The notes: generated by a model not told the origin, from the letters alone. Counted from the stretch's first letter, positions 16,453 to 25,503 are shown. The stretch: 64,000 nucleotides of DNA from Massilia sp. Root351 (GCF_001425045.1 NZ_LMDJ01000003.1:197276-261275), one strand, 5' to 3'. Numbers and translations: made by a program.

Positions 16453-16929
16453 ATGCACATCCTCAAGAAACTCATTCCATTCGCAGCCGCAGCCGCCTTC
16501 ACCGGCGCCGCCGGCGCGCAAGGCCTGCCGGTCAACCAGTTCGGCTCCGTCCTGCCGGAACACATGACATGGCAATCCTTCCCGGCATTTCCGCCCGAGG
16601 CGCGCCTGGCCGTCGTAGCGGGCAACCCGGGCCAGGCCGGGCCCTACGTGGTACGGGTCAAATTGCCCGGCGGCGTACAACTGATGCCGCATACCCATCC
16701 GGAAGACCGCATCTACACGGTGATTTCCGGCGTGTTCTACATTGGCCTGGGCAAAACCTTCGACCCCGACAAGCTGCAAGCTTATCCACCGGGCACGGTG
16801 CTGACCTTGCCCGCCAATACGCCGCACTTCCACTGGGCGAAGTCGGGCGATTACATGACGCAAGTGTCGGGCATGGGGCCGCTGGGCATAAAGTACATCT
16901 GCGATAGCGACGACCCGCGTCATCACTAA
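16453..16929 (+). CDS. second exported cupin-domain protein
   Basis: 158 residues. Of two tandem ATGs (16447 and 16453), the second has GGAG at workable spacing. Signal peptide at about 1-22 (FAAAAAFTGAAGAQG). The cupin motif PHTHPEDRIYTVISGVFYIG supplies two His and a Glu-like position; the second motif NTPHFHWAKSGDYMTQ adds another His. It differs enough from the preceding cupin that the pair is not a recent duplication. Last gene of the operon that starts at 13952. Confidence 0.8.
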   Translation: MHILKKLIPFAAAAAFTGAAGAQGLPVNQFGSVLPEHMTWQSFPAFPPEARLAVVAGNPGQAGPYVVRVKLPGGVQLMPHTHPEDRIYTVISGVFYIGLGKTFDPDKLQAYPPGTVLTLPANTPHFHWAKSGDYMTQVSGMGPLGIKYICDSDDPRHH

Positions 16930-16982
16930 GCTTGCGCCTGCCGGCTGATTGCGCGCCGGTCCTGACGCCCCGGCGCGGCCGA

Positions 16983-17582
16983 TCAGCCTTGCTTGCGGCG
17001 GCGCGCGGCCAGCAAGCCCAGCAGGCCCAGGCCCATCAGCGCCAGCGAGGCCGGTTCCGGTACGGCGTTGACGCCGACGTTGTCCACCAGGCTGTCCACG
17101 CCGCCGCTCGCGTTGGCGCCGATGTCCGAGAAGCGCAAGGTGGCCTTGTTGCCGTCACCGAAAAAGACATAGCTGAAGTGCGACAGGGCGCCGGGCGCAT
17201 TGTCGGTCACCTGGTTGGAGGCCAGGATGGTGGCGCCGTTGCTGCCCAGGATGGTCGCGTTCAGGCTCTGCGCGCCGCCGCCGGTCACGCCGAAGTCGAA
17301 TTCCCACACATAGCGCTGGCCCACGACGGTCTGGAAAGTCTGCGACAAGCTGCCGTTCGGGGTGCTGTCACCGGCATTGAAGGCGGCCATGTAGTGGCCG
17401 TTGGCGGCGCTGCCGCCACTGAAATAGACGCCGTTGCCCAGGTAGTCGGTGACGCGCACGTTGCCAGTGCGGTTCCAGTTGGAGGTGGCGCCGTTCTCGA
17501 AAGTACCGTTCTTGATCAGGTTGGCTTGGGCGGTGCCGGCGGCCAGCAGGGCTGCTGCCGCGATAAAGGTCTTCAATTTCAT
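16983..17582 (-). CDS. PEP-CTERM sorting-domain protein
   Basis: 199 residues from the ATG at 17582 (MKLKTFIAAAALLAAGTAQA, signal peptide). The mature part begins NLIKNGTFENGATSNW, the pattern of DUF642/carbohydrate-binding-like secreted domains. The C-terminus is a textbook PEP-CTERM signal: VPEPASLALMGLGLLGLLAARRRKQG (VPEP, membrane helix, Arg cluster). Such proteins are processed by exosortase and usually go to the exopolysaccharide/biofilm matrix. No exosortase gene is in this window. A longer start at 17639 lacks a ribosome site and precedes the signal peptide with unconserved residues. Confidence 0.88.
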   Translation of the reverse strand: MKLKTFIAAAALLAAGTAQANLIKNGTFENGATSNWNRTGNVRVTDYLGNGVYFSGGSAANGHYMAAFNAGDSTPNGSLSQTFQTVVGQRYVWEFDFGVTGGGAQSLNATILGSNGATILASNQVTDNAPGALSHFSYVFFGDGNKATLRFSDIGANASGGVDSLVDNVGVNAVPEPASLALMGLGLLGLLAARRRKQG

Positions 17583-17779
17583 GAGTTGCGCTTTATTAAT
17601 AGAACATATCATTAAGCAATAAATATGCCCACACAACAACTTACTTTCAAATCAATAGCTTATGCGTGCGGCTAGCGTCCGCCGGCTGCGGCCTGTAAAG
17701 TTTTTCGACACGCGCGTGCTTGCCACGGACCGGCAAGTGGGCTACCTTCAAGCTATCTCACACCTTCAAGGAGACCACC

Positions 17780-18010
17780 ATGAAATGCCCGGTTTGCGGC
17801 GGACCTGGACTGGTCCGCGATACGAGAAACCTGCACTACAACTATCACGGGCAAACCGCCACCATTCCCGACGTGACGGGCGAGTTCTGCAATGCTTGTG
17901 GAGAAGTCACCCTGGAAGCGGGGGAGGCGGAACGCTACGGCAAAGCGGTGACGGCGTTCGTGGAATACGTGGATGCGGCCGAGGACAAGCGCGCTACAGC
18001 ACGCGCGTGA
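17780..18010 (+). CDS. MqsA-like zinc-finger antitoxin fragment (no HTH domain)
   Basis: 76 residues, with an AAGGAG site just upstream of the ATG. The protein reads MKCPVCGG...NYHGQTATIPDVTGEFCNACGE, the N-terminal zinc-binding domain of MqsA/HigA-type antitoxins with four Cys (CPVC and CNAC). It then continues to AFVEYVDAAEDKR and stops. E. coli MqsA is 131 residues; its C-terminal half is the DNA-binding HTH, which is absent here. No MqsR-type toxin gene is found in the 200 bp upstream. It is therefore either a decayed antitoxin or a stand-alone zinc protein. It overlaps the convergent dipeptidase gene by 17 bp. Confidence 0.75.
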   Translation: MKCPVCGGPGLVRDTRNLHYNYHGQTATIPDVTGEFCNACGEVTLEAGEAERYGKAVTAFVEYVDAAEDKRATARA

Positions 18011-18602
18011 ACGTGGCGCGCACCTGCACGCGGTCGCCGCAGTCGAAGTGCCACCATTCGCTGTTGATGCCGACGAAGCCGGCCTGGAACATGGCGCCGC
18101 GCAGCAGTTCGCGGTTGGCGATCTGTTCGACCGAGATGGCGCCTTTGGCCAGCATTTGCTGCTCCAGCGCAGGGTGGGACAGCTCGGACAGGTCGTCGAA
18201 GCCGGTGCCCATGTCGAGCTCGCGGCCCTGTTCATCCACGATGGTGAGGTCGACCGCCATGCCGAAGGAGTGGATGGAACCGCGCGTGGGTTCGGCCAGG
18301 TAGCCGAGCAGCTCGGTGCCCTGCAGCGCGGCCCACAGCTGCTCCTGCACGCGCTGCGGCCGCAGCGCATCCAGCACCAGCAGCTTGCTGCCGGGACGGC
18401 GTTGGGCCAGCCACGCCACGGCTTGTTCCAGCGCGGCGGCCGCGTCGCGGTGCAGCCAGGCGCAGTCGTGCGGGGAGTACAGGTCGCGGCCGACGAAGTT
18501 GTCCGGCGTGGCGTAGCGCAACTCGATGGCGATGCCGGCGATGCTGCTCAGATGCCGGTAGTCCGGGCTGGACGGCACATCTTCGTTGCGGATGGTGTTC
18601 AT
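17994..18602 (-). CDS. ddpX: D-alanyl-D-alanine dipeptidase (VanX/DdpX type, M15D)
   Basis: 202 residues from the ATG at 18602 (MNTIRNEDV). The zinc-site motifs are complete: SIHSFGMAVDLTI (SxHxxGxAxD, giving His and Asp ligands) and the Glu-Trp-Trp-His motif in SEWWHFDCG. The DALRPQRVQEQLW segment holds the substrate-binding Arg. It hydrolyses the dipeptide D-Ala-D-Ala. No signal peptide is seen, so it is probably cytoplasmic and recycles dipeptide rather than giving vancomycin resistance. It starts 2 bp after the stop of the LysR gene on the same strand, so the two form an operon. Confidence 0.92.
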   Translation of the reverse strand: MNTIRNEDVPSSPDYRHLSSIAGIAIELRYATPDNFVGRDLYSPHDCAWLHRDAAAALEQAVAWLAQRRPGSKLLVLDALRPQRVQEQLWAALQGTELLGYLAEPTRGSIHSFGMAVDLTIVDEQGRELDMGTGFDDLSELSHPALEQQMLAKGAISVEQIANRELLRGAMFQAGFVGINSEWWHFDCGDRVQVRATFTRVL

Positions 18603-18604
18603 TG

Positions 18605-19507
18605 CTACGCTTTCTTTTCCAGGCAGGCGCGCGCGGCGGCGGCGATGCAGCCGGCCAGTTGGCGCGCGCCGTGCGACAGCGGCGCGTGGCCGGCCGTCAG
18701 CAGATACAGTTGCACGGGGATGGCCGGCGCCCATGGGCGGCGCTGCACCAGCGCGCTGGAGGCGGACGCGGCCGTGAACGGGTCGACCACGGCCATGCCG
18801 CCGCCCGCTTCCACCAGCGAACGGGCGATCTGGTAAGTCTGCACCACGGTGTGGAATACGGGATGCAGGCCTTGCGCTTCGCACGCGGCCACCACCATTT
18901 CACCCAGCGGGTCGTTGTCGGCGTGGCCGATCAGTTCGCCCGCCAGGCCCGGCGCGGCCAGCGGCATGGCGCTGTCGGCGGCGTTCCAGGTGCCGGCGGG
19001 GGCGATCACGGTCATCACGCCTTGCGCCAGCGGCTCGGCGACGATGCCGGGGTGGCGCGGGTCCTGCAGCGACAGGGCCAGGTCCGCTTCGCCCAGGCGC
19101 AGGGTGTTGACGATTTCACTGGTGTGGTGGGTGGCCAGCTCGCAGCGCGCGCCGGGGAATTCCTTGCGCCAGGCGGTGACGGCCTGCGGCAGCACGCTGA
19201 TGGCCACCGTGGGCGTGGACACCAGGCGGATGGTTTCCAGCGCGCGGCCCTTGAGGCTGGCGGCCAGGCGGCGGATGCCCTGCAGGTCGCGGTTCAGTTT
19301 TTCGGTTTCGGCGAACAGGCGGTGCGCTTCGGGCTTGGGATACAGCTTGCCGCGCACGCGCTCGAACAGCGGCATGCCCAGCTGCAGTTCGCAGTGCTGC
19401 AGGACCTTGGTGACGGCCGGCTGCGAGATGTGCAGCACCTGGGCGGCGCCGCTGATGGTGCCGACCTGCATGATGGCGTGGAACACTTCTATATGGCGCA
19501 GCCGCAT
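18605..19507 (-). CDS. LysR-family transcriptional regulator
   Basis: 300 residues. N-terminal HTH (about 1-60: MRLRHIEVFHAIMQVGTISGAAQVLHISQPAVTKVLQHCE) and a C-terminal LysR effector domain with the two-lobed pattern (IRLVSTPTVAISVLPQ, LALSLQDPRHPGIVAEPL, IARSLVEAGGGMAVVDPF). The C-terminus is close to regulators that sense amino acids or opines. It is directly coupled to the D-Ala-D-Ala dipeptidase gene (2-bp gap), unlike most LysR genes, which are divergent from their targets. It probably controls that dipeptidase or the wider cell-wall recycling cluster. Confidence 0.9.
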   Translation of the reverse strand: MRLRHIEVFHAIMQVGTISGAAQVLHISQPAVTKVLQHCELQLGMPLFERVRGKLYPKPEAHRLFAETEKLNRDLQGIRRLAASLKGRALETIRLVSTPTVAISVLPQAVTAWRKEFPGARCELATHHTSEIVNTLRLGEADLALSLQDPRHPGIVAEPLAQGVMTVIAPAGTWNAADSAMPLAAPGLAGELIGHADNDPLGEMVVAACEAQGLHPVFHTVVQTYQIARSLVEAGGGMAVVDPFTAASASSALVQRRPWAPAIPVQLYLLTAGHAPLSHGARQLAGCIAAAARACLEKKA

Positions 19508-19597
19508 TGCTCTATCCTCGATCCAGCGCCGCAGAGCCGTCCCTGCGGAATCCGTGCAGGATAGGGGAAAGCAGGATGCGGCGCAATGCCATGGCGC

Positions 19598-20509
19598 TTA
19601 GTGGGTTTCGGTTGGCTGGGGCGGCTGGACCGGCGCCACGGGCGCGGCCACCGGTGTTGCCGGCGCCGCGGGCAGGGCGGCCGGCGCGCCCGGCAGCATC
19701 GGCACGGCAGGATGGATGATCTCGTTCTTGGGCGTCGGCGCCAGCACTTGCAGGATGGCGGCCGATTCGGCGTCCGGGTTGCCGTCAAAACGGGCCGGGC
19801 GATATTTCGACTGGAACGCGAACATCACGTTGCGCGTCGCTTCGTCCAGCACGCCCGTTTGCGGCACGGCGTAGCCATGCTGGGCCAGGCGCTTCTGGAA
19901 CCAGGCCACGTCCGGCAGCTGGGTTTCAAACACGGCGCGCTGGGCCGCCACCTGGGCGGCGTCCGGCCAGGTGATCAGGCCGGCTGCGGCCAGCTGCTGC
20001 CACGGGAACAAGGGGCCCGGGTCCTGCTTGCGCTGCGGGGCGATGTCGCTGTGGCCAAGAATGTTCTGCGGCGGAATATTGTGGCGGGCAACGATCTGCT
20101 TGAGCAGCGGGATCAGCTGGTCCATCTGCGACTGCGGGAAGGGATACCAGACGCGGCCTTGCGGTGTTTCCTTGAAGCCCGAGTTGACGATCTCGATGCC
20201 GATCGACATGGGGTTGAGGTTGCTGTATGTCTTCCAGCTGCTCACGCCGGCATGGTTGGACATGCGCGCCTCGTCCACCAGCGTGTAGAACTTCGGCTCG
20301 GCTTCGTCGGTCAGCAGATAGTGACTGCTCACTTCCTGCTCGGTGAGGATCTTGATCGAGCGCGGCAGGTCGGCCACCGTGTAGTGGATGATGATGAATT
20401 TCACGCGGCTGCTCTGGCTGCGCGCGCTGAGGCTGTTGTCCAGGCGTGGCGGCGGCGTGGCGCAACCGGCCAGCACGGCGGCCAGGATGATAAGCAGGAT
20501 TTTTTTCAA
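19598..20509 (-). CDS. amiD: AmiD-type N-acetylmuramoyl-L-alanine amidase lipoprotein
   Basis: 303 residues. Lipoprotein signal MKKILLIILAAVLAGCAT (lipobox LAGC). The Amidase_2 domain (about 30-190) has the zinc ligands in FIIIHYTV (first His), an internal NPMSIGIEIVNSG, and GHSDIAPQRKQDPGPLFPW (second His, general acid Lys, Asp). A C-terminal peptidoglycan-binding domain covers about 205-270 (VAWFQKRLAQHGYAVPQTGVLDEATRNVMFAFQSKYRP). The tail is Pro/Ala rich. It cuts the stem peptide from MurNAc in the periplasm and produces denuded glycan. 31 bp downstream of the amino-sugar kinase gene. Confidence 0.93.
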   Translation of the reverse strand: MKKILLIILAAVLAGCATPPPRLDNSLSARSQSSRVKFIIIHYTVADLPRSIKILTEQEVSSHYLLTDEAEPKFYTLVDEARMSNHAGVSSWKTYSNLNPMSIGIEIVNSGFKETPQGRVWYPFPQSQMDQLIPLLKQIVARHNIPPQNILGHSDIAPQRKQDPGPLFPWQQLAAAGLITWPDAAQVAAQRAVFETQLPDVAWFQKRLAQHGYAVPQTGVLDEATRNVMFAFQSKYRPARFDGNPDAESAAILQVLAPTPKNEIIHPAVPMLPGAPAALPAAPATPVAAPVAPVQPPQPTETH

Positions 20510-20540
20510 AACGGTCTCCAGAGGTTGCGGTGGTGTACGG

Positions 20541-21458
20541 CTAGTGTTGGGGTTGCGCGGCCATGCGGGCGGCGGCGTAATGGGGCTGGGCGGTCTTGCG
20601 CCGCAGCGGCACTTCGGGCGGCAAGGTGGCGCGCATGGTTTCCGCGATCAGCGGGTGCAATTCGGCGGCGCGGCCCGCCAGCACCACCGGCCGCACGCCG
20701 AAGCGCGAGACCAGCGCCGTGGCCAGCCGCGCCAGTTCGCGCCCGGCTTGCTGCAGGATCAAGCGGGCGGCCTGGTCGTGTTCGGCGCTGGCGGCGACCG
20801 CCAGCGCCAGCTTGCCCACTTCGCCGCGTTCGCGGCCGTAGATGAACTGGCGCGAAAATGCCCAGTCGCTGCCGCCGACATAGTCGAACACGCTGCGCGC
20901 CATGGCCGAATCTTCCCAGGCGCCCGGTTCCTCGTCCTCGCGGCGCCAGATGCGGCGCAGCGCCTCGCGCGCAATCCAGAAACCGCCGCCGCCGTCGTCC
21001 AGGGTCACGCCGCGGCCGCCGGCGCGGTGGAACACGCCGTGGGCGTCGATGAAGGCGGCGATGGAGCCGGTGCCGGCGTACACCAGGTAGCCTTCGCCCG
21101 GCTGGAAGCTGTCCAGGTAGGCGATTTCAATGTCGTTGGAAACGATGACGGTGTCCGGGTCGATTCCCAGCAGTTCGGCCAGCCATTCGACCAGCAGTTC
21201 GCTGTCGCCGCCGAAGCCGGTCAGCCCGGCGCACACGCGCTGCGGACAGCCGCTGGCCAGCACGTCCTGCGCCAGGGCGGCGAAGGTGGCGCGCACCGTG
21301 CCGCGACCCGCCGCGTTGCCCATCTGTAAAGCCGACAAGCCCGCCACGCTGCCTTCGGCCACGATGGCGCCGGCCGCGTCGGCCAGTGCCCAGCGCGTCT
21401 GCGTGCCGCCGGCATCGATGCCCAGGCCCAGCGCGGTATCCGTGTCAGATTTAGCCAT
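20541..21458 (-). CDS. BadF/BadG-type amino-sugar kinase (GlcNAc/MurNAc kinase candidate)
   Basis: 305 residues from the ATG at 21458 (MAKSDTDTA). ASKHA-fold kinase: phosphate-1 motif LGIDAGGTQTRWALAD, phosphate-2 VYAGTGSIAAFIDAHG, and the glycine-rich GGRGVTLDDGGGGFWI segment with the late adenosine motif VVLAGRAAELHP. BadF-type kinases include glucosamine and GlcNAc kinases and Clostridium MurK, which phosphorylates both GlcNAc and MurNAc at O-6. Because murQ needs MurNAc 6-phosphate and no anmK is present here, MurK-like activity is the best inference. Cytoplasmic. Confidence 0.85.
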   Translation of the reverse strand: MAKSDTDTALGLGIDAGGTQTRWALADAAGAIVAEGSVAGLSALQMGNAAGRGTVRATFAALAQDVLASGCPQRVCAGLTGFGGDSELLVEWLAELLGIDPDTVIVSNDIEIAYLDSFQPGEGYLVYAGTGSIAAFIDAHGVFHRAGGRGVTLDDGGGGFWIAREALRRIWRREDEEPGAWEDSAMARSVFDYVGGSDWAFSRQFIYGRERGEVGKLALAVAASAEHDQAARLILQQAGRELARLATALVSRFGVRPVVLAGRAAELHPLIAETMRATLPPEVPLRRKTAQPHYAAARMAAQPQH

Positions 21459-21527
21459 AGTGCCAGAGTGTAAATTGAAATGCGGCCGGGATTGAATGAA
21501 ACCTTGGCCGCACGCCATGCCCAAAGG

Positions 21528-23264
21528 TTATAGCTGCGCCGTGGGCTGCGCCGCGGGCGGCGCGGGGGATTGCACGGACACCCGTTCGCTCTCGTTGCCG
21601 AGGCGGTCCACCACGCTGACCACCACGGCGCGGGCCGGCACGCCCGCCTCGTCGGCCAGCGTAACGTCGCCGCGTCCGGCCGGGGCGGTGGTGAAGCGCC
21701 ATTCCTCGCCGTAGCGGGCCCAGATGGCGTACTGGGTGGCGCCCTTGCCCGCGCTCAGTTTCAGGTCCAGCCCGGCCGAGCCGCGCCGCGCGCCCACTTT
21801 CGGCGCGCCCGGCGCTTCCGAACCCAGCCATGGCGTGGCCGGGATCAGCGCGGCGCTCTGGTAGCTGATCGATTTGAGCTGGTCGCTGATGCCCTTGCGG
21901 TTCTGCATCAGCGCGGCAATGCTGAAGTGCACATGGCCGATGCTGTTTACACCCCGTCCGGCGCGGCTGCGCGTGACGCCGATCTGCTTGACGATCTCTT
22001 CCGGCTCGAAGGACTTCCCGGTGCTGTCGATGCGGCTGGTGTACAGCCCCGGCCACACGTGGCGGCCACGCGTGTTTTCGCGCAGCCAGTAGTCCAGCAG
22101 CACGTCGAACGCCTGCGGCGGCGGCGTAATGGCCCAGTACAGCTGCGGCGCCAGGTAGTCCAGCCAGCCGTTTTTCAGCCACAGCTCGGCGTCGGCGTAC
22201 AGCTTGTCGTACTGGCTGAAACCGAGGATGCCGGGCGGACGGCGGTCCGGGCGTCCGATGCCGAACGGGCTGATGCCGAAGCGTACCCACGATTTTTCGC
22301 GGTGGATGCCGGTGTACATTGCTTCGATCAGCTGGTTCACATTCTGGCGGCGCCACGATGCGCGGTCCAGCTGGCCGCCGCCGGCCTGGTACCGCTGCCA
22401 GGCTGGCTGGTCGGGGAACTCCAGTTCCGGCCGCGGCGCGGCGTTGGCGGCGCCGTTGCCGGCTTCCAGCGCGGCCGCTTCGCCTGCGGCGCCGGGCGCT
22501 TCGATCGGGTAGGGATAGAAATAGTCGTCGATGTGCACGCCGTCGATGTCGTAGCGCTTCACCACGTCCAGGATCACGTCCAGCGTGTGCTTCGACGCTT
22601 CGGCCTCGCCCGGGTCCATCCACTGGTAGCGGCCGTAGGTCTTGACCGTCTGCGGCTTGGTGGCGGAAATATGGTCGCGCGAGTTGGGCGACTTGGCCGT
22701 GGCGTGGCGCGCGCGGTATGGATTGAACCAGGCGTGCAGCTCCAGGCCGCGCGCATGGGCCTGGTCGATCCAGAATTTCAGCGGATCGTACATCGGCGAC
22801 GGCGCCTTGCCTTGCTGGCCGGTCAGGTACTCGGTCCACGGCTCGAGCTCGGACGGGTAGATCGCGTCCGCGCTGGGGCGCACCTGCAGCACGATGGCGT
22901 TCAGGTTGAGCGCCTTGGCGCGCTCCAGGATGGCGATGGCTTCCGCTTGCTGCTTCGCCACCGGCAAGCCGGCGCGGCTCGGCCAGTCGATATTGGCCAC
23001 GGTGGAAACCCAGGCGGCGCGAAATTCGCGCGGCGCGGGCGGCGGCACCGGCCCGGTCAGGCTGGGCGGCGGAACCTGGCCGGGCCCGGCGCCCGTTCCT
23101 GCCGCTGGGCCGGCGCCGGGCGCCGACGGCATCACCGGGCCGCCGCCCGCTGCGGGCGTGAGCGGCGTGCTGCTGCAGGCGCCCAGCAGAGCCGCCACTG
23201 CGGCGGCGGTGGCGGTAGTAGCGGCGGCGGCCAGGGTGCGCCGCTTTTTCGGGTCAAAAGCCAA
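21528..23264 (-). CDS. DigH/YddW-like glycosyl-hydrolase-like 10 lipoprotein
   Basis: 578 residues. Lipoprotein-like N-terminus (ALLGACSS), a Pro/Gly/Ala linker (about 33-78), then a GHL10 (DUF187) barrel: EFRAAWVSTVANIDWPS, NAIVLQVRPSADAIYPS, GLELHAWFNPYRA, and the acidic IDGVHIDDYFYPYP and WVRFGISPFGI strands. A C-terminal fibronectin-like domain (about 470-555) follows. E. coli DigH (YddW) of this family cuts glycan strands that have lost their stem peptides. That fits the AmiD-type amidase encoded two genes downstream, which would create such strands. The long Ala-rich insert at about 235-255 is unusual. Confidence 0.88.
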   Translation of the reverse strand: MAFDPKKRRTLAAAATTATAAAVAALLGACSSTPLTPAAGGGPVMPSAPGAGPAAGTGAGPGQVPPPSLTGPVPPPAPREFRAAWVSTVANIDWPSRAGLPVAKQQAEAIAILERAKALNLNAIVLQVRPSADAIYPSELEPWTEYLTGQQGKAPSPMYDPLKFWIDQAHARGLELHAWFNPYRARHATAKSPNSRDHISATKPQTVKTYGRYQWMDPGEAEASKHTLDVILDVVKRYDIDGVHIDDYFYPYPIEAPGAAGEAAALEAGNGAANAAPRPELEFPDQPAWQRYQAGGGQLDRASWRRQNVNQLIEAMYTGIHREKSWVRFGISPFGIGRPDRRPPGILGFSQYDKLYADAELWLKNGWLDYLAPQLYWAITPPPQAFDVLLDYWLRENTRGRHVWPGLYTSRIDSTGKSFEPEEIVKQIGVTRSRAGRGVNSIGHVHFSIAALMQNRKGISDQLKSISYQSAALIPATPWLGSEAPGAPKVGARRGSAGLDLKLSAGKGATQYAIWARYGEEWRFTTAPAGRGDVTLADEAGVPARAVVVSVVDRLGNESERVSVQSPAPPAAQPTAQL

Positions 23265-23308
23265 ATCCGTATCCTCGATTCAATTGAAGCGGCCGTATTG
23301 TACCTGCC

Positions 23309-24574
23309 TCATTCCCGGCCGAACGCCGGGTCCACCTTCACCAGTGCGGTCATGATGAAGCCCGGTATGGTCGCCAGGCACACCCACAGGAAGAAGTGCT
23401 GGTAGCCCAGCATCTGCTGGATCCAGCCGCTGGCCATTTGCGGCAGCATCATGCCCAGCGCCATGAAACCGGTGCAGATGGCGTAGTGCGCGGTCTTGTG
23501 CGGGCCGTCCGCCACCATGATCATGTACAGCATGTAGGACGTAAATCCGAACCCGTAGCCGAACTGCTCGGCCGCCATCAGCGCGGAAATCAGGTAAATG
23601 TTCTCGGGCAGCGCGCTGGACAGGTAGACGAACACCAGGTCCGGCACGTGCACCGCGAACGCCATCGGCCACAGGCAGCGCTTCAGGCCGAACCGCGAAA
23701 TCACCACGCCGCCCGCCAGGCCGCCCAGCGTCAGCGCGATGATGCCGATGGTGCCGTACACCAGGCCCACTTCCTGGTTGCTCAGCCCCAGGCCGCCCTT
23801 GGCGGCCGGATCGAGCAGGAAGGGCACGGCCAGCTTCAGCAGCTGCGCTTCGCCGAGGCGGAACAGCAGCAGGAAACCCAGCGTGACCAGGATGCCTTCC
23901 TTGCGGAAGAAGGAGGCGAAGGTGGCGAAAAACTCGCGGAACAGGTCGCCGCCGGCCGCTGCGCGCACGTCGGCAGCGGGCTTGGGCAGCATGAAGAAAT
24001 GGTAGACGAACAACACGCCGAACAGCGCCGCCAGGATGAACAGCACGATGGACCAGGCCACGTGCGGGTCGCCCAGCTGGTCGGTGAGCTGGCCGGCCAG
24101 GTACAGCAGGCCGCCCTGGCCGGCGATCATGGCCAGCCGGTAGAAGGTGGAGCGCACGCCGACAAACGCAGCCTGCTGCTGCTGGCGCAGGCCCAGCATG
24201 TAGAAGCCGTCGGCGGCAATGTCGTGCGTGGCGGAACTGAAGGCCATCAGCCACAGCACCGCCAGGCTGGCGCGGAAGAAATCCGGCAGGTGCATGGTAA
24301 ACGCCACCATGGCCAGCGCAGCGCCGATCACCAGCTGCAGCGCCACGATCCACATGCGCTTGGTGCCCAGCAGTTCCACCACGGGCGACCACAGCGGCTT
24401 GATCACCCAGGGCAGGTACAGCCAGCCGGTGTAGAGCGCGATGTCGGTATTGGAAATGCCGGTGTTCTTGTACATCGCCACCGACAGCGTCATCACTACG
24501 ACATACGGAATGCCCTGGCCGAAGTACAAACTGGGGATCCACCACCAGGGGCTACGTTGATGCGCGTCTTTCAT
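23309..24574 (-). CDS. MFS transporter, AmpG-like
   Basis: 421 residues from the ATG at 24574 (MKDAHQRSPWWW), 20 bp after the murQ stop; the longer in-frame start at 24712 lies inside murQ. Twelve hydrophobic segments. The opening 'PSLYFGQGIPYVVVMTLSVAMYKNTGISNTDIALYTGWLYLPWVIKPLWSP' resembles the first helices of AmpG-type muropeptide permeases, and LLGTKRMWIV replaces the classic MFS loop motif. In this cluster, import of MurNAc, GlcNAc or anhydro-muropeptides across the inner membrane is the best inference. Confidence 0.82.
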   Translation of the reverse strand: MKDAHQRSPWWWIPSLYFGQGIPYVVVMTLSVAMYKNTGISNTDIALYTGWLYLPWVIKPLWSPVVELLGTKRMWIVALQLVIGAALAMVAFTMHLPDFFRASLAVLWLMAFSSATHDIAADGFYMLGLRQQQQAAFVGVRSTFYRLAMIAGQGGLLYLAGQLTDQLGDPHVAWSIVLFILAALFGVLFVYHFFMLPKPAADVRAAAGGDLFREFFATFASFFRKEGILVTLGFLLLFRLGEAQLLKLAVPFLLDPAAKGGLGLSNQEVGLVYGTIGIIALTLGGLAGGVVISRFGLKRCLWPMAFAVHVPDLVFVYLSSALPENIYLISALMAAEQFGYGFGFTSYMLYMIMVADGPHKTAHYAICTGFMALGMMLPQMASGWIQQMLGYQHFFLWVCLATIPGFIMTALVKVDPAFGRE

Positions 24575-24594
24575 TCCGTCCTTTATCGATGTCT

Positions 24595-25482
24595 TTATCC
24601 TGCCAGTGCCGCCCTCACACTGCCGTGCGCCGTTTCCAGCGCGGCGCGCGCCTGGGCCACGGTCTGCTGGTTGAGCAGCGCGACGATGGCGACCTTGACG
24701 TGGAAGTTGCACTGCTCCAGCGTGGCGCGGGCGGCGGCTTCCTCCACGCCGGTGGCGTGCATGGTCAGGCGCACGGAGCGCTGCACCAGCTTGGCGTTGG
24801 TGGGCTTCAAGTCTACCATCAGGTTGCCGTACACCTTGTGCAAACGCACCATCAGCGCGCTGGAAATGGTGTTCAGCGCGATCTTCTGCGACGTACCCGC
24901 TTTCAGGCGCGTACTGCCGGAGATGACTTCCTCGCCGGTGTCCAGCGTGATGCCGATTTCCGCTTCCAGCGCCACCGGGGCGTCGGCGTTGTTGGCCAGG
25001 CCCACGGTCAGTGCGCCGGCCTGGCGCGCCGCGTGCAGCGCGCCCAACACATAGGGCGTGCCGCCCGAGGCCGCCAGCAGGAAGACCACGTCGTGGGGGC
25101 CGGGCGCCAGCGCCAGCAGGTCGGCGGCGCCCTGTGCGCGGTCGTCCTCGGCGCCTTCCACGGCCTGGAACATGGCGCCGTTGCCGCCGGCCAGCAGGGC
25201 CAGCGCGCGTTCGTTGGGCCAGGAGAAGGTGGGGTTGAGTTCCACGCTGTCGAGCACGCCGAGCCGGCCGGACGTGCCGGCGCCGGCGTAGATCAGGCGT
25301 CCGCCGGCCTGCATGCGCGGCACGGCGGCGGCAACGGCGGCGGCAATGCGCGGCGCGGCCGCCTGCACGGCGCGCACGGCGTTGTACTGGTCGTCGATGA
25401 AGGCGGACACCAGCTCGATGTCCAGGTATTGGTCCAGCTGCGCGTGCTGCTGGCTAGGTGTTTCGGTTTTTAACATCGTCAT
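24595..25482 (-). CDS. murQ: N-acetylmuramic acid 6-phosphate etherase
   Basis: 295 residues. SIS-fold lyase that removes the D-lactyl ether from MurNAc 6-phosphate, giving GlcNAc 6-phosphate. Motifs: RLIYAGAGTSGRLGVLDSVELNPTFSWP (sugar-phosphate loop), AVEGAEDDRAQGAADL with the catalytic Glu, VFLLAASGGTPYVLGAL, and SGSTRLKAGTSQKIALNTIS. The start is 25482 or 25476 (MLKTE); neither has a good ribosome site. It stands 117 bp downstream of the GntR/UTRA gene on the same strand, with a candidate operator between the two. Confidence 0.95.
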   Translation of the reverse strand: MTMLKTETPSQQHAQLDQYLDIELVSAFIDDQYNAVRAVQAAAPRIAAAVAAAVPRMQAGGRLIYAGAGTSGRLGVLDSVELNPTFSWPNERALALLAGGNGAMFQAVEGAEDDRAQGAADLLALAPGPHDVVFLLAASGGTPYVLGALHAARQAGALTVGLANNADAPVALEAEIGITLDTGEEVISGSTRLKAGTSQKIALNTISSALMVRLHKVYGNLMVDLKPTNAKLVQRSVRLTMHATGVEEAAARATLEQCNFHVKVAIVALLNQQTVAQARAALETAHGSVRAALAG

Positions 25483-25503
25483 CTGTCAGTGGTGATACGA
25501 TGA

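Noticed and set aside
21455..21480. Weak AGTGTAA match near the amino-sugar kinase start as a third GntR box
   Set aside because: Only the short core matches (no A-T-A continuation), and the gene lies inside the cluster; chance similarity is likely.
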